A stretch of DNA of 64,000 nt from Solibacillus merdavium (GTDB lineage: Bacteria; Bacillota; Bacilli; Bacillales_A; Planococcaceae): the NCBI RefSeq assembly GCF_014836935.1, contig NZ_JACSPW010000003.1, forward strand, positions 124,001 to 188,000, read 5' to 3'. The stretch's first letter is position 1. The number at the start of each line of letters is the position of its first letter. Shown one piece after another: positions 43,032 to 51,499 of this stretch. Position numbers and translations under genes: made by a program. The notes below the pieces were generated by a model. It was not told where the DNA came from. It saw only the letters and a list, made by a program, of their open reading frames with translations, and ran no database searches.

Positions 43032-43327
43032 ATTTTTATATTTTTGAATCGGTAATAATAAGCTGAAAAATGTCATTTTTGTTAAGGCAATTTTTACTGT
43101 AACGTTATATCTGTAAAATAATTTTCCTATTTAATACTATAGAGGAAATCGCATTAAATATCATAGAGAGCAAATATGAAAGCGTAATCATTTTATTAGA
43201 TATAGAATGATTTAATCTGTATTTATTATTTCGTATATTGCAAAATTCGAAAAATTCGTAATGAAGGCCTCAACTCTTTTAATCAGAGTAAAACAATATT
43301 GTAATATAATTTTGGTATATTCTAAAC

Positions 43328-43348
43328 AGGCAGTAGATGGTGCTGCCT
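43328..43348 (+). promoter_or_regulatory. Leader hairpin upstream of the acidic secreted protein gene
   Basis: AGGCAG and CTGCCT form a 6-bp stem with a 9-base loop, followed by AAAAATTTGAG. It lies about 115 bases before the gene, within the probable untranslated leader. A second weak pair, GAGTAGTTATTTTACTC, follows. Confidence 0.35.
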
Positions 43349-43463
43349 AAAAATTTGAGTAGTTATTTTACTCAATTTGAATCAGAGGTGAAACGATAAA
43401 TACCGGAAAAATGAAAAATCCATCCTATCAGTAGAAAAAATACGAATTAGGAGCGATCAAGTA

Positions 43464-45146
43464 ATGAATAAAAAACAAATGGACTCTAAAACAGCAAATA
43501 AAAATTTTTCTAAGAAAGTAGCGCCACTAGTGATGTCAACATCATTTATAGCTGCATCATTTTTAGCGGCTGGAGCACCTATTTCTGCATCTGAGCTTGA
43601 TACAAAAGATGTAAATCCGGAAATTATTGAACACGCGAAAAATCATGGACAGAAAGTATCGGCATTCGCAAAGAGCCTGCCAGGATCTCCTGAAAAAGGG
43701 AAGCTTGTTAGCCAGGTAGCCCAGCAGAACTCTGTCACAGCTAATGATGAACTAGAAGAAAGCGATAATATAGATGAAACAGATAATGATAGTGTAGATG
43801 AAGGTGCAACTGAAGTGCCGGAATCACCGGTGACTGAAGATAATCCAATTGAAGAAGAGGTAGTAGAAGAACCGGAAGCACCAGAATCAGAAGAAGATTC
43901 AACTGAAGAAGAGATAGTAGAAGAACCGGAAACACCAGTATCGGAAGAACAACCAACTGAAGAAGATGAAGTTGAAGAACCGGAAGCACCTGTATCGGAA
44001 GAAGAACCAATTGAAGAAGAGGTAGTTGAAGAGCCGGAAGCACCAGAATCAGAAGAAGATTCAATTGAAGAAGAGGTAGTTGAAGAGCCAGAAGCACCAG
44101 TATCAGAAGAAGAACCAACTGAAGAAGGTGTAGTTGAAGAGCCTGAAACACCAGTATCGGAAGAAGAACCAACTGAAGAAGGGGTAGTTGAAGAGCCTGA
44201 AATACCAGTATCGGAAGAAGATTCAACTGAAGAAGGTGTAGTTGAAGAGCCGGAAACACCGGTAACTGAAGACGACCAAACAGAAGATGGAGCTGAAGAA
44301 CCGGAAACACCAGTTTCTGAAGATGATCAAACAGAAGAAGAGATAGTGGAAGAGCCGGAAACACCGGTAACTGAAGAAGAACCAATTGAAGAAGAGGTAG
44401 CTGAAGAGCCAGAAACACCGGTATCGGAAGAAGAACCAACTGAAGAAGTAGTTGAAGAGCCGGAAACACCAGTATCGGAAGAAGAACCGACTGAAGAAGA
44501 GGTAGTGGTAGAGCCGGAAACACCAGTATCGGAAGAAGAACCAACTGAAGAAGAGGTAGTTGAAGAACCGGAAACACCGGTAACTGAAGATGGTACAGCA
44601 GACGATGACTTTATTAATTGGTTAGATGAATCGTATCAATTTATCGACAATAGTTATCAAAGTTTAATTAACTACTATCAAATTCATATTGAACAATATT
44701 TAAGTGACTTAGAATCGGATCAAACAAACGAAGAATCTGAAAATGTGCCAGTAATTGATGATGCAACTGATGATTCTGCAGATGCTGATGAAGCAGATAC
44801 AACAGATACAACATTAGAAGAAGATGAATCTCAAGATAATGCTGTTGATAATGCAGAATTACCAACTGAGACTGATGAAAACCTGGAAAGTCCAGCTGTT
44901 GTAGAAGATGAAGAACAACCTGAACAACCTTCAACTGTAGTAACTCCTGAGCAAGAAGTTGAAGAGGTGGAGAATATCGTATCAGAACCAGTAGAAGAAA
45001 CGGTACCAACTGAAACGGAAGAAATTAGTGTTGATACGGAAACAGACCAAAAGCAAGCTGAGAAAATCGCATTAAAAGATAAAGTGATTGGCTACTATCA
45101 AAACTTAGTAACATCATTCTCTAATTTTTTAAATTTCCTAAAATAA
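43464..45146 (+). CDS. Secreted acidic repetitive surface protein
   Basis: The 560-residue protein has a signal peptide (residues 1-42, cleavage near SAS). A short conserved-looking segment (EIIEHAKNHGQKVSAFAKSL, then PGSPEKGKLVSQVAQQN) follows. Residues 117-379 hold about fourteen tandem units of 17-18 residues of the form EEPETPVSEEEPTEEEVV. The C-terminal 180 residues include SYQFIDNSYQSLINYYQIHI and end with amphipathic KVIGYYQNLVTSFSNFLNFL. No LPxTG motif or membrane anchor is visible, so attachment is unclear. The Glu/Pro/Thr content suggests an extended, highly negative stalk that could bind calcium or repel neighbours. It lies downstream of the sigma-like operon. Confidence 0.85.
   Translation: MNKKQMDSKTANKNFSKKVAPLVMSTSFIAASFLAAGAPISASELDTKDVNPEIIEHAKNHGQKVSAFAKSLPGSPEKGKLVSQVAQQNSVTANDELEESDNIDETDNDSVDEGATEVPESPVTEDNPIEEEVVEEPEAPESEEDSTEEEIVEEPETPVSEEQPTEEDEVEEPEAPVSEEEPIEEEVVEEPEAPESEEDSIEEEVVEEPEAPVSEEEPTEEGVVEEPETPVSEEEPTEEGVVEEPEIPVSEEDSTEEGVVEEPETPVTEDDQTEDGAEEPETPVSEDDQTEEEIVEEPETPVTEEEPIEEEVAEEPETPVSEEEPTEEVVEEPETPVSEEEPTEEEVVVEPETPVSEEEPTEEEVVEEPETPVTEDGTADDDFINWLDESYQFIDNSYQSLINYYQIHIEQYLSDLESDQTNEESENVPVIDDATDDSADADEADTTDTTLEEDESQDNAVDNAELPTETDENLESPAVVEDEEQPEQPSTVVTPEQEVEEVENIVSEPVEETVPTETEEISVDTETDQKQAEKIALKDKVIGYYQNLVTSFSNFLNFLK
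43812..44594 (+). repeat. Tandem 54-bp coding repeats
   Basis: About fourteen units of 51-54 bp encode EEPE(T/A)PVSEEEPTEEE-like peptides. Units vary at a few codons and two have lost one codon. This array can expand or contract by recombination. Confidence 0.88.
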
Positions 45147-45181
45147 GAGGAACCTTTAATTTAACTGAATAAAAAACGCTA

Positions 45182-45227
45182 AAAAGTAGCACAGACCTTC
45201 TAAATGGTTTGTGCTACTTTTATTTTT
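45182..45227 (+). terminator. Terminator of the acidic protein gene
   Basis: AAAAGTAGCACAGACC and GGTTTGTGCTACTTTT form a 16-bp stem with one wobble and an 8-base loop, followed by TATTTTTT. Confidence 0.88.
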
Positions 45228-45301
45228 TAAAGTGGCAATCGCTATACAAAAATTAAAATTTCTAATATTCTTAAAATACTATATATTTTGAGGTGAGGTC
45301 A

Positions 45302-46279
45302 TTGAAAGCGATACGAATCAATCAATTTGGTACAACGGAAAATTTAGTTGTCGAGCAAACCGAAATACAAGCACCATCTAAAAATGAAGTGCGAATAAAC
45401 CTGTATGCAGCGGGAGTGAATCCGAGCGATGTTTATACTTCGACAGGTACATATGCCATAAAACCAGAACTACCATACACGCCAGGGCTAGATGGTGCAG
45501 GTATTGTAGAAGAGGTTGGGGATCTCGTAACAAATGTGAAAGTTGGGGACCGAGTATTTATTGCGAGTTTACCAAATGGTGATACAACTGGAACGATTGC
45601 AGAAAAAATTGTTTGTGAAAGCCGCTTTGTTCATTCAATTCCGGAACATATTTCGTTTGAGGAAGGGGCCGCGTTAGGTATTCCGGCTTTAACAGCATAT
45701 CGAGCTATAGTGGGAAGAGCGAATGTAAAAGCTGGGCAAACCGTATTTATTCACGGGGCAAGTGGAGCGGTTGGTTTACAGGCTGTTCAAATTGCAAAAG
45801 CATTAGGCGCAAAAGTAATTGGAACAGCAAGTCGGGAATCCGGCAAACAGCTTGTAAAAGAGGCAGGAGCAGATATTGTTCTTGATCATATTACGGAACA
45901 AACAATTCATACCGTTTTAGAACAAACGGATGGAAAAGGACCAAATGTTATTATTGAATTTTTGGCAAACGAGAATTTACAAACAGATTTGCAAATGATA
46001 GCAAAGCAAGGTGTTATTGTTGTTGTAGGAAACCGTGGGGAAATTAATATAAATCCACGTCTAATTATGCAAAAAGAGTGTGACGTTCGTGGCATGGTAT
46101 TATTTAATATAACAGCAGGAGAACATCAGCAACTTATTCAGAATGTGGCAAAACTTCTTGATAATCAGCAACTTAAACCGGTAATCGGCTATAGCTATCC
46201 TTTAGAAGAGGCTAGCATTGCATTTAATGCAGTTATAAATGGTGAGCATAACGGAAAAGTCGTTGTGCGTACACAATAG
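45302..46279 (+). CDS. Quinone oxidoreductase (zinc-free MDR family)
   Basis: This 325-residue NADPH-dependent quinone reductase of the medium-chain dehydrogenase family carries GVNPSDVYTSTG and LPYTPGLDGAGIVEEVGDLV in the N-terminal catalytic domain, and the Rossmann motif VFIHGASGAVGLQAVQIAKALGAKVIGTA (about residues 145-175). It lacks the cysteine-rich zinc ligand loop of alcohol dehydrogenases. The start is a TTG overlapping a GAGGTGAGG region; a GTG three codons earlier is possible. It appears monocistronic, with its own terminator. Confidence 0.88.
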   Translation: MKAIRINQFGTTENLVVEQTEIQAPSKNEVRINLYAAGVNPSDVYTSTGTYAIKPELPYTPGLDGAGIVEEVGDLVTNVKVGDRVFIASLPNGDTTGTIAEKIVCESRFVHSIPEHISFEEGAALGIPALTAYRAIVGRANVKAGQTVFIHGASGAVGLQAVQIAKALGAKVIGTASRESGKQLVKEAGADIVLDHITEQTIHTVLEQTDGKGPNVIIEFLANENLQTDLQMIAKQGVIVVVGNRGEININPRLIMQKECDVRGMVLFNITAGEHQQLIQNVAKLLDNQQLKPVIGYSYPLEEASIAFNAVINGEHNGKVVVRTQ

Positions 46280-46288
46280 TAAATTTTT

Positions 46289-46318
46289 GGACTAGTAAAT
46301 GCGCTAGTCCTTTTTTTT
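46289..46318 (+). terminator. Terminator of the quinone reductase gene
   Basis: GGACTAG (46289-46295) and CTAGTCC (46304-46310) form a perfect 7-bp stem followed by a run of T. Confidence 0.85.
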
Positions 46319-46466
46319 TATATTAAATTTTGGAAATATTGACATTTAAGTAAGGAATTTTGAATACTTTTGCTATTATTTTGTCTGTTTAGTGCTATTT
46401 GCTAAAAAAAATAGAAAAAATTGTTATGATATACGAGTAATATATGAGAAATTAGGGAGCGTAACA

Positions 46467-48296
46467 ATGGGATTTAAAGAAGAATTTAAGCGAGAAATGC
46501 GCAATATACAAAATGATGTAGCAAAAGAGGTTGAAAAATATTGGGTCCTCGATTTTGAAGGACATAAAATAGAGATTATTAATGAGATGATGGAGGAAGT
46601 ATTGAAGGTTGATGGTGAAATTATAGCCCAAAACGTTCGGAAATCCATCTGGACACATATCTTGCCATTTTCAACATTGAAAGGGAAGTTTCAATCTAGC
46701 AGCGGGAAGACACATAAAGTATTTGTTAAAATAGGCGGATTTGTAAAACTGAATGTAACGGTTAAAGTAGACGGAAAAGAGCTTTTACATGACGCGATGA
46801 AACTACAATTTTTACCCTGGTCAAATAAGGAATTTATCGTGCCATTTATTGAACAGCAATTTCTTGCAAATCAAAAGTTAATAACAAAAGATTTACCGGA
46901 TGATGCTTTTTTATATGATGAATTTTATCCAAAACATGCACCTGGATTTGCAGATCAGCTTCATACGGAAGAAGTAACGCCTTTTTATACAAAAAAGCTG
47001 ATCAAACTGTTTTTAGAACAGATGAACAATCCAACTGATCAAACTAGGAAAGCTACTTACGAAAAAATAAAAGATGAAAAAGTAATTAGTTATTATTATG
47101 AGTTTTTAGAACAGTTTTCTGAAATCGAAAAAGTGGAAAGTCGGGTAAAGGAAGAAGCACTTTGGTTACTTGAGCATAGTGCACATCGAGAAGTTGTGAA
47201 ATTTGCGCTTATTGTTCTAGGGACAGGAAATTGCGAAGAAGTAAAGGAGCGCCTTAAAATTATCGCTCTACATGAAGAATTTACTGGGGTAGCCCTTTTT
47301 GCATTAACGAATGGGACTACTAACAGCAATGAAACGGTTTGGCATGTCGCAAAAAATGTAACGGGATGGGGTAAGTTAGAGGCGTTGAACTTTTTGGATG
47401 CATCTAATGAGGACATCCGTCAGTGGATATTACTTGAAGGATTAAAGGATACAGTTCCAGGCAATGCATCTGCTTTAATGTGTGCAAACAAAGGAAAGCT
47501 TGATATAGAGCTACATGAATCCGCCATTTCTGAAAAGATATATGAAGGTGCCGGTACAATTATTTTAGGATTATTATATGAAGGTTCTTATCAAATGATG
47601 GATGATTATGAATATGCTGGCCAAGTGATGATGCGCTACACATATCATGCAAAGACACATTGCCGCACACTTCAGCAGTTTTATATACTAACGCAAATTC
47701 ATGATTATTTACAATATGATGAAGAAACTTGGGAAGACCGATTCTCGACAAACTGGAAGCCACATGAAAAACGCGCGGTAGAAGAAAATATAGAGGGGAT
47801 TGCGAAAAATCCAGAGTACCTGAAACAGGCATTCGAAATATTGGGAAATGGAGAAGGGGATGAGGATTACGCATTGGCAGTAGCACAATACTATAATGCC
47901 GATATTACGGATATAGTGCTTCTGAAATTAAAAAGTAATCCAGAAAACTATAAGTATTATATGGCATTATTTTCTGCTGAAAATGTACAAATTATCGAAC
48001 AGCTCCTCGAAATTACAAATTCACTCTGGGATTTCAATGATCTGAATGAGGATCAAAAAATGGTTGTGTTAGTGCTTTTGGAGGAATTGGAACAGTATGA
48101 CGGAGTAGGCTTACAATTTTTATTGAAAACTTTAAAAACAACAGATTACCATCTGCAATACATTACGATCCAAACACTCCAAAACTATAATAAATCTTAT
48201 TGGCAAGGTACGGAGATTGAACAGCTTGTGCAACGCTATTCAAAAGAATCCAAAGATAAGGACGTCAAAGAAATTGCGAAGCAGCTGATGGAATAA
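46467..48296 (+). CDS. Large soluble protein, unknown, helical-repeat-like
   Basis: The 609-residue protein starts at the ATG with GGGAG 8 bases upstream; a 25-codon longer frame looks like leader sequence. The N-terminal 130 residues look like a small beta domain (GHKIEIINEMMEEVLKVDGEII; FVKIGGFVKLNVTVKVDGKELLHD). The rest is a series of paired helices (EALWLLEHSAHREVVKFALIVLG; VVLVLLEELEQYDGVGLQFLLKTL) that read like HEAT-type repeats. I know no family for it. It has no membrane segment or signal peptide. Monocistronic, with its own terminator. Confidence 0.7.
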   Translation: MGFKEEFKREMRNIQNDVAKEVEKYWVLDFEGHKIEIINEMMEEVLKVDGEIIAQNVRKSIWTHILPFSTLKGKFQSSSGKTHKVFVKIGGFVKLNVTVKVDGKELLHDAMKLQFLPWSNKEFIVPFIEQQFLANQKLITKDLPDDAFLYDEFYPKHAPGFADQLHTEEVTPFYTKKLIKLFLEQMNNPTDQTRKATYEKIKDEKVISYYYEFLEQFSEIEKVESRVKEEALWLLEHSAHREVVKFALIVLGTGNCEEVKERLKIIALHEEFTGVALFALTNGTTNSNETVWHVAKNVTGWGKLEALNFLDASNEDIRQWILLEGLKDTVPGNASALMCANKGKLDIELHESAISEKIYEGAGTIILGLLYEGSYQMMDDYEYAGQVMMRYTYHAKTHCRTLQQFYILTQIHDYLQYDEETWEDRFSTNWKPHEKRAVEENIEGIAKNPEYLKQAFEILGNGEGDEDYALAVAQYYNADITDIVLLKLKSNPENYKYYMALFSAENVQIIEQLLEITNSLWDFNDLNEDQKMVVLVLLEELEQYDGVGLQFLLKTLKTTDYHLQYITIQTLQNYNKSYWQGTEIEQLVQRYSKESKDKDVKEIAKQLME

Positions 48297-48310
48297 GATT
48301 GGCAAAAAAT

Positions 48311-48344
48311 TTCGAAGCCTAACTACTGGGCTTCGAATTTTTTA
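48311..48344 (+). terminator. Terminator after the 609-residue protein gene
   Basis: TTCGAAGCC and GGCTTCGAA form a perfect 9-bp stem with a 9-base loop, followed by TTTTTTATT. Confidence 0.85.
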
Positions 48345-48377
48345 TTATGTTCCTTGAGGTAAGAGAGGGTGAGTGAC

Positions 48378-48519
48378 AAAATAAGGGAAGAAATTCCCCT
48401 TATTGCCCCCAAAAAACACGATATCGGGTGTATTTCCATGGAATAAGGGGAAAATTTCCCTTTATTTTCACCCTAAACTAGTTCTCTACTGCAAATAGCG
48501 GTAAAAACTCCGCTTATTT
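48378..48519 (+). repeat. Hairpin-array repeat, copy E (diverged, three hairpins)
   Basis: Hairpins at about 48378-48404, 48442-48467 and 48493-48519 correspond to the second to fourth hairpins of copies A and B. The spacer after the first, with CGATATCGGG, resembles the copy A spacer with ATATCGGG. It is the most diverged full-orientation copy. Confidence 0.7.
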
Positions 48520-48558
48520 CAACATACCCAGAATAATCCGGAACTAATTGGATTTAAT

Positions 48559-48708
48559 GTGCTAAAATATTTATTTACTTTGATAAATAAAGAGGGCAAG
48601 GTTAAAAATAAATTAGCAATTCTTAGTTCCTTCATTTTTTTAGCTATTTGTATGTATATTTATTCTCCTTACCCTGAAGAAGTCTACAAAGGATGGTGCT
48701 ACATATGA
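48559..48708 (+). CDS. Possible small membrane protein coupled to the lipoprotein gene
   Basis: A 49-codon frame from GTG encodes one hydrophobic helix (KLAILSSFIFLAICMYIYS) and a short polar tail ending GWCYI. Its TGA overlaps the ATG of the following lipoprotein (ATGA), which suggests translational coupling. No clear ribosome site precedes the GTG, so it may be the remnant of a larger gene. Confidence 0.35.
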   Translation: MLKYLFTLINKEGKVKNKLAILSSFIFLAICMYIYSPYPEEVYKGWCYI

Positions 48709-49250
48709 AAAGAATTTTATTGTTGTTTTTATTATGTCTCTCTCTATTAGGATGTTCAAATGAAGCTGAAACAAGTGAAGACATCCTATCGAGTGCAGCT
48801 GAGTTTAATCTCCAACAAGCATTTAATCTGAAAGAAGAACAAAGTGTCACGATGTTTGTTGAAGTTTATGAAAATGGTCAATTTATTGATGATAGGGAAT
48901 TTTATTTTGGCAACAATTTCAAAGGAAATGGCAGCGTACAATTTTCTATGTTTAGACCGGATAATGCGGCAGAGGTGTTTTTGATTGGAGCTATTCAAGA
49001 TAAGAATCACGCAGTATCAAAGAAAATGTTGATTGATTTGACGGAATGGGGCGTAATTTTCAAAGAGGCAGAAAATAAAGTAGTTACTAAACAGGGACAA
49101 TACCGTTTGGGAATGTTTGGATCCTTGTCAGAAGAAGATTCAACAACCTATACAGAACCATTAAAACTAACTGTTGAAGAGAAAAAAGATTTTGTTGAAG
49201 CATACGAACGCTTTCCAATTGTTTATGTAGTAGTAGTCGAAGTAAATTAA
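48705..49250 (+). CDS. Predicted lipoprotein, unknown
   Basis: The 181-residue lipoprotein starts at the ATG at 48705; its signal peptide ends LLGC (Cys17). A frame 4 codons longer would place extra residues before the signal. The mature part is beta-rich (SVTMFVEVYENGQFIDDREFYFG; VVTKQGQYRLGMFG) with a final YVVVVEVN strand. I do not recognise the family. AAAGG is about 12 bases upstream, a little far, which fits coupling to the small frame before it. A terminator follows. Confidence 0.7.
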   Translation: MKRILLLFLLCLSLLGCSNEAETSEDILSSAAEFNLQQAFNLKEEQSVTMFVEVYENGQFIDDREFYFGNNFKGNGSVQFSMFRPDNAAEVFLIGAIQDKNHAVSKKMLIDLTEWGVIFKEAENKVVTKQGQYRLGMFGSLSEEDSTTYTEPLKLTVEEKKDFVEAYERFPIVYVVVVEVN

Positions 49251-49262
49251 AAAGTATATTCA

Positions 49263-49300
49263 AAAGAGTATTGCCGGGATAGGTGCAATACTCTTTTTCG
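49263..49300. terminator. Bidirectional terminator between lipoprotein and ABC permease genes
   Basis: AAAGAGTATTGC (49263-49274) and GCAATACTCTTT (49285-49296) form a perfect 12-bp stem with T-runs on both strands. Confidence 0.88.
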
Positions 49301-50167
49301 CTATTTATACTTCCTTCTAAACACTAAAGCAGACAATGTACCAAGAACAATAATCGTACTAAGTACAAATAGTAAACTCATCAAACTCGAAAGGATGGAA
49401 CCATCAATTTCATAAATAACCCCGTAATCGACTTTGTACGTTTTAGCGTAAAGTTCATAACCGGCAAATACTTTTTCAACGGATTGTGCCGTAAATACAT
49501 CGCGCAGTAATACAGTTATATGGCTTACTGGGAAGAAGTGAATGGCAGATTGGATCGCAGTTGGCAATACCGCCATTGGCACGTATATGCCGCATAAAAA
49601 ACCTAATAATGTTCCACTAATGGTGCTCACTGTAGAAAATGCCGTTTCCGTATTAATGAATAACACGATAAATAAATTGATCATACTGCTCATGACCACC
49701 GCTAAAATTAAAATACCGACCGCTTTTAACATTGCGATGGGAGAAAGCAATTCACCGCCGATTGAAACGATGAAAATTTCACAGCAAATAAAGCCGACAA
49801 AAGTCATGGAAAACCCAATAATACAAGAACTGATTACATAGCTTAACTGAATTTTATAACGCGACGCAGCAGTTACTAAAAAATCTGCTGTCGTTTTTGC
49901 CTCTAAATCTTTAATATAAATCCCAAATACCCCGAGAGTTGCCGACATGGCGATTATTGATAAAAGTCCAGCGACCATCCATTCACTGACTAATACTTCA
50001 ATTTCAGGTGTAACAGGAACATATTCAGCAATGGAGTTTAATTGAAGGTTCTGCAAAAAAATGGCGTAAAGCCCAATTAAAATAAGTACCGAAAGCAAAG
50101 AGAAGAAAACGAGCAATTTATTGCGAAAGAATACCTTGTTATTTCGGCTGACTAAACTAAGTAGCAT
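49301..50167 (-). CDS. ABC-2 type permease of the LytTR-controlled exporter
   Basis: The 288-residue membrane protein has about six helices, with an N-terminal helix, a large extracellular loop and the ABC-2 core (ISCIIGFSMTFVGFICCEIFI; LLGFLCGIYVPMAVLPTAIQSAIHFFPVSHITVLLRDVF). That core pattern is typical of drug- or lantibiotic-type exporters. Its start overlaps the end of the ATPase gene by 11 bases. It is the last of four genes in the LytTR operon. Confidence 0.88.
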   Translation of the reverse strand: MLLSLVSRNNKVFFRNKLLVFFSLLSVLILIGLYAIFLQNLQLNSIAEYVPVTPEIEVLVSEWMVAGLLSIIAMSATLGVFGIYIKDLEAKTTADFLVTAASRYKIQLSYVISSCIIGFSMTFVGFICCEIFIVSIGGELLSPIAMLKAVGILILAVVMSSMINLFIVLFINTETAFSTVSTISGTLLGFLCGIYVPMAVLPTAIQSAIHFFPVSHITVLLRDVFTAQSVEKVFAGYELYAKTYKVDYGVIYEIDGSILSSLMSLLFVLSTIIVLGTLSALVFRRKYK

Positions 50168-51086
50168 TCATGTCACCTGCTTCCTCATTGATATGAATAA
50201 ATACTTGATCAATCGAGCCTTTAATCACCTCAAATGATGTAAGGAATGGTTGAATCCGTTCGATAATCGGAATCGCATGTAAAGTAGAGGGGATATTCAC
50301 TTTATAAACATCACCGAATTGCACCATTACATAGCCGAGTTGTTCGGCTATTTGTTGAATATCAGCTTCCTTTTTAAAGGAAAGTACCATCTGGTCAGAT
50401 GCAAACCGTTCTTTCAATTCATTTGGTGTGCCTTGAGCAATAATTTCTCCTTTTTTAATAATGACTATTTGATCCGCATTTGCTGCTTCCTCCATGTAAT
50501 GGGTAGTTAAAAATATTGTCATACCAATCTCTTTCCGTAGTCGTTCAATCGTTTCCCATACGAACTTTCGGGTGTGAGGATCGAGCCCAGTAGTCGGTTC
50601 GTCTAGAAATAAGATCGATGGCTTATGGATTATTGCACGGGCAATATCGGCTCGTCTACGTTGACCACCAGACAATTGACCATATTTTTTAAGCTCTATT
50701 TCTCCAAGCTTTAAATATTGCCAAACGAATTGATAATTTTCAATTAACTGTGCCTTCGTTAAATGATAAAAGCGTCCACGGTGGATGATATTTTCCTTTA
50801 CAGTCAGCTCTTTATCAAGCAAACTTTGCTGAAAAACAATCCCAATTGATTTCCTAATCCGTTCATTATCCTTCATCGTTCCGAGTCGGTGCCCATTAAT
50901 CGTTACTTCACCGCTTGTTTTCTCAAGTAATGTACATAAAATTTCAATTGTCGTTGACTTACCGGCACCGTTACTGCCTAAAAAGGCGAATAAAGAACCT
51001 TTTTTCACTTGGAAATGAATCCCTTTAACTGCTTCAATCGTACCAAAATGCTTTTTTAAGTTCGAGACTTCAATGGCGTAAGTCAA
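50157..51086 (-). CDS. ABC transporter ATPase (LytTR operon)
   Basis: This is a 309-residue ATPase: Walker A GSNGAGKSTTIEILCTLL, signature LSGGQRRRADIARAI, Walker B SILFLDEPTTGLDP, and the switch histidine in LTTHYMEEA. The extra C-terminal 90 residues (FEVIKGSIDQVFIHINEE) are the DUF4162-like extension seen in DrrA-type drug exporters. It pairs with the following permease. It begins two bases after the DUF3021 gene stop. Confidence 0.9.
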   Translation of the reverse strand: MTYAIEVSNLKKHFGTIEAVKGIHFQVKKGSLFAFLGSNGAGKSTTIEILCTLLEKTSGEVTINGHRLGTMKDNERIRKSIGIVFQQSLLDKELTVKENIIHRGRFYHLTKAQLIENYQFVWQYLKLGEIELKKYGQLSGGQRRRADIARAIIHKPSILFLDEPTTGLDPHTRKFVWETIERLRKEIGMTIFLTTHYMEEAANADQIVIIKKGEIIAQGTPNELKERFASDQMVLSFKKEADIQQIAEQLGYVMVQFGDVYKVNIPSTLHAIPIIERIQPFLTSFEVIKGSIDQVFIHINEEAGDMNAT

Positions 51087-51088
51087 TG

Positions 51089-51499
51089 TTATTCACCTCG
51101 GTTTTGTTTTAAAACATCGTTCATTCGTTTAATATCACGCTTAAGCGAAAAGAAAATAAAGCACCAAACGATAATATAGATGGCTGTAGATTGTATAAAC
51201 AGAAGGATTAATGTTGATGGTTCATTAAATGAAAACCAATTCCCAAAAAGCCCGATAGTATATACGGAACATAAGACAACTCCATAATGAAGTGTTAAAA
51301 CCGCTATATAAGGCCAATGTTTAATTAAAAATAAACTGTTTGCACAACCAATGATAACGCCTAATGAAAGGGCTAATAAAAATTGGTGTAGCAAATCTGC
51401 ACCGGACCAGGTAATTGTCGCATCATTGTAAGTAATAAGTGCAATGATGAAATAAGACATAAAGACACTGACAAAGCAGCTTATTAAAAAGTTCCTCAT
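51089..51499 (-). CDS. DUF3021 membrane protein
   Basis: The 136-residue protein has four predicted membrane helices and the DUF3021 pattern (LLHQFLLALSLGVIIGCANSLFLI; LHYGVVLCSVYTIGLFGNWF; WCFIFFSLKRDIKRMNDVLK). DUF3021 proteins regularly accompany LytTR regulators and are thought to modulate them from the membrane. The ATG overlaps the LytTR stop (ATGA), supporting a joint function. Confidence 0.85.
   Translation of the reverse strand: MRNFLISCFVSVFMSYFIIALITYNDATITWSGADLLHQFLLALSLGVIIGCANSLFLIKHWPYIAVLTLHYGVVLCSVYTIGLFGNWFSFNEPSTLILLFIQSTAIYIIVWCFIFFSLKRDIKRMNDVLKQNRGE

Noticed and set aside
43741-44577. Long minus-strand frame of 278 codons rich in Leu/Gln/Pro
   Set aside because: It is the antisense of the acidic repeat array. 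The repetitive GAA/CCA codons leave no stops on the other strand; it has no ribosome site and only repeat-derived composition.
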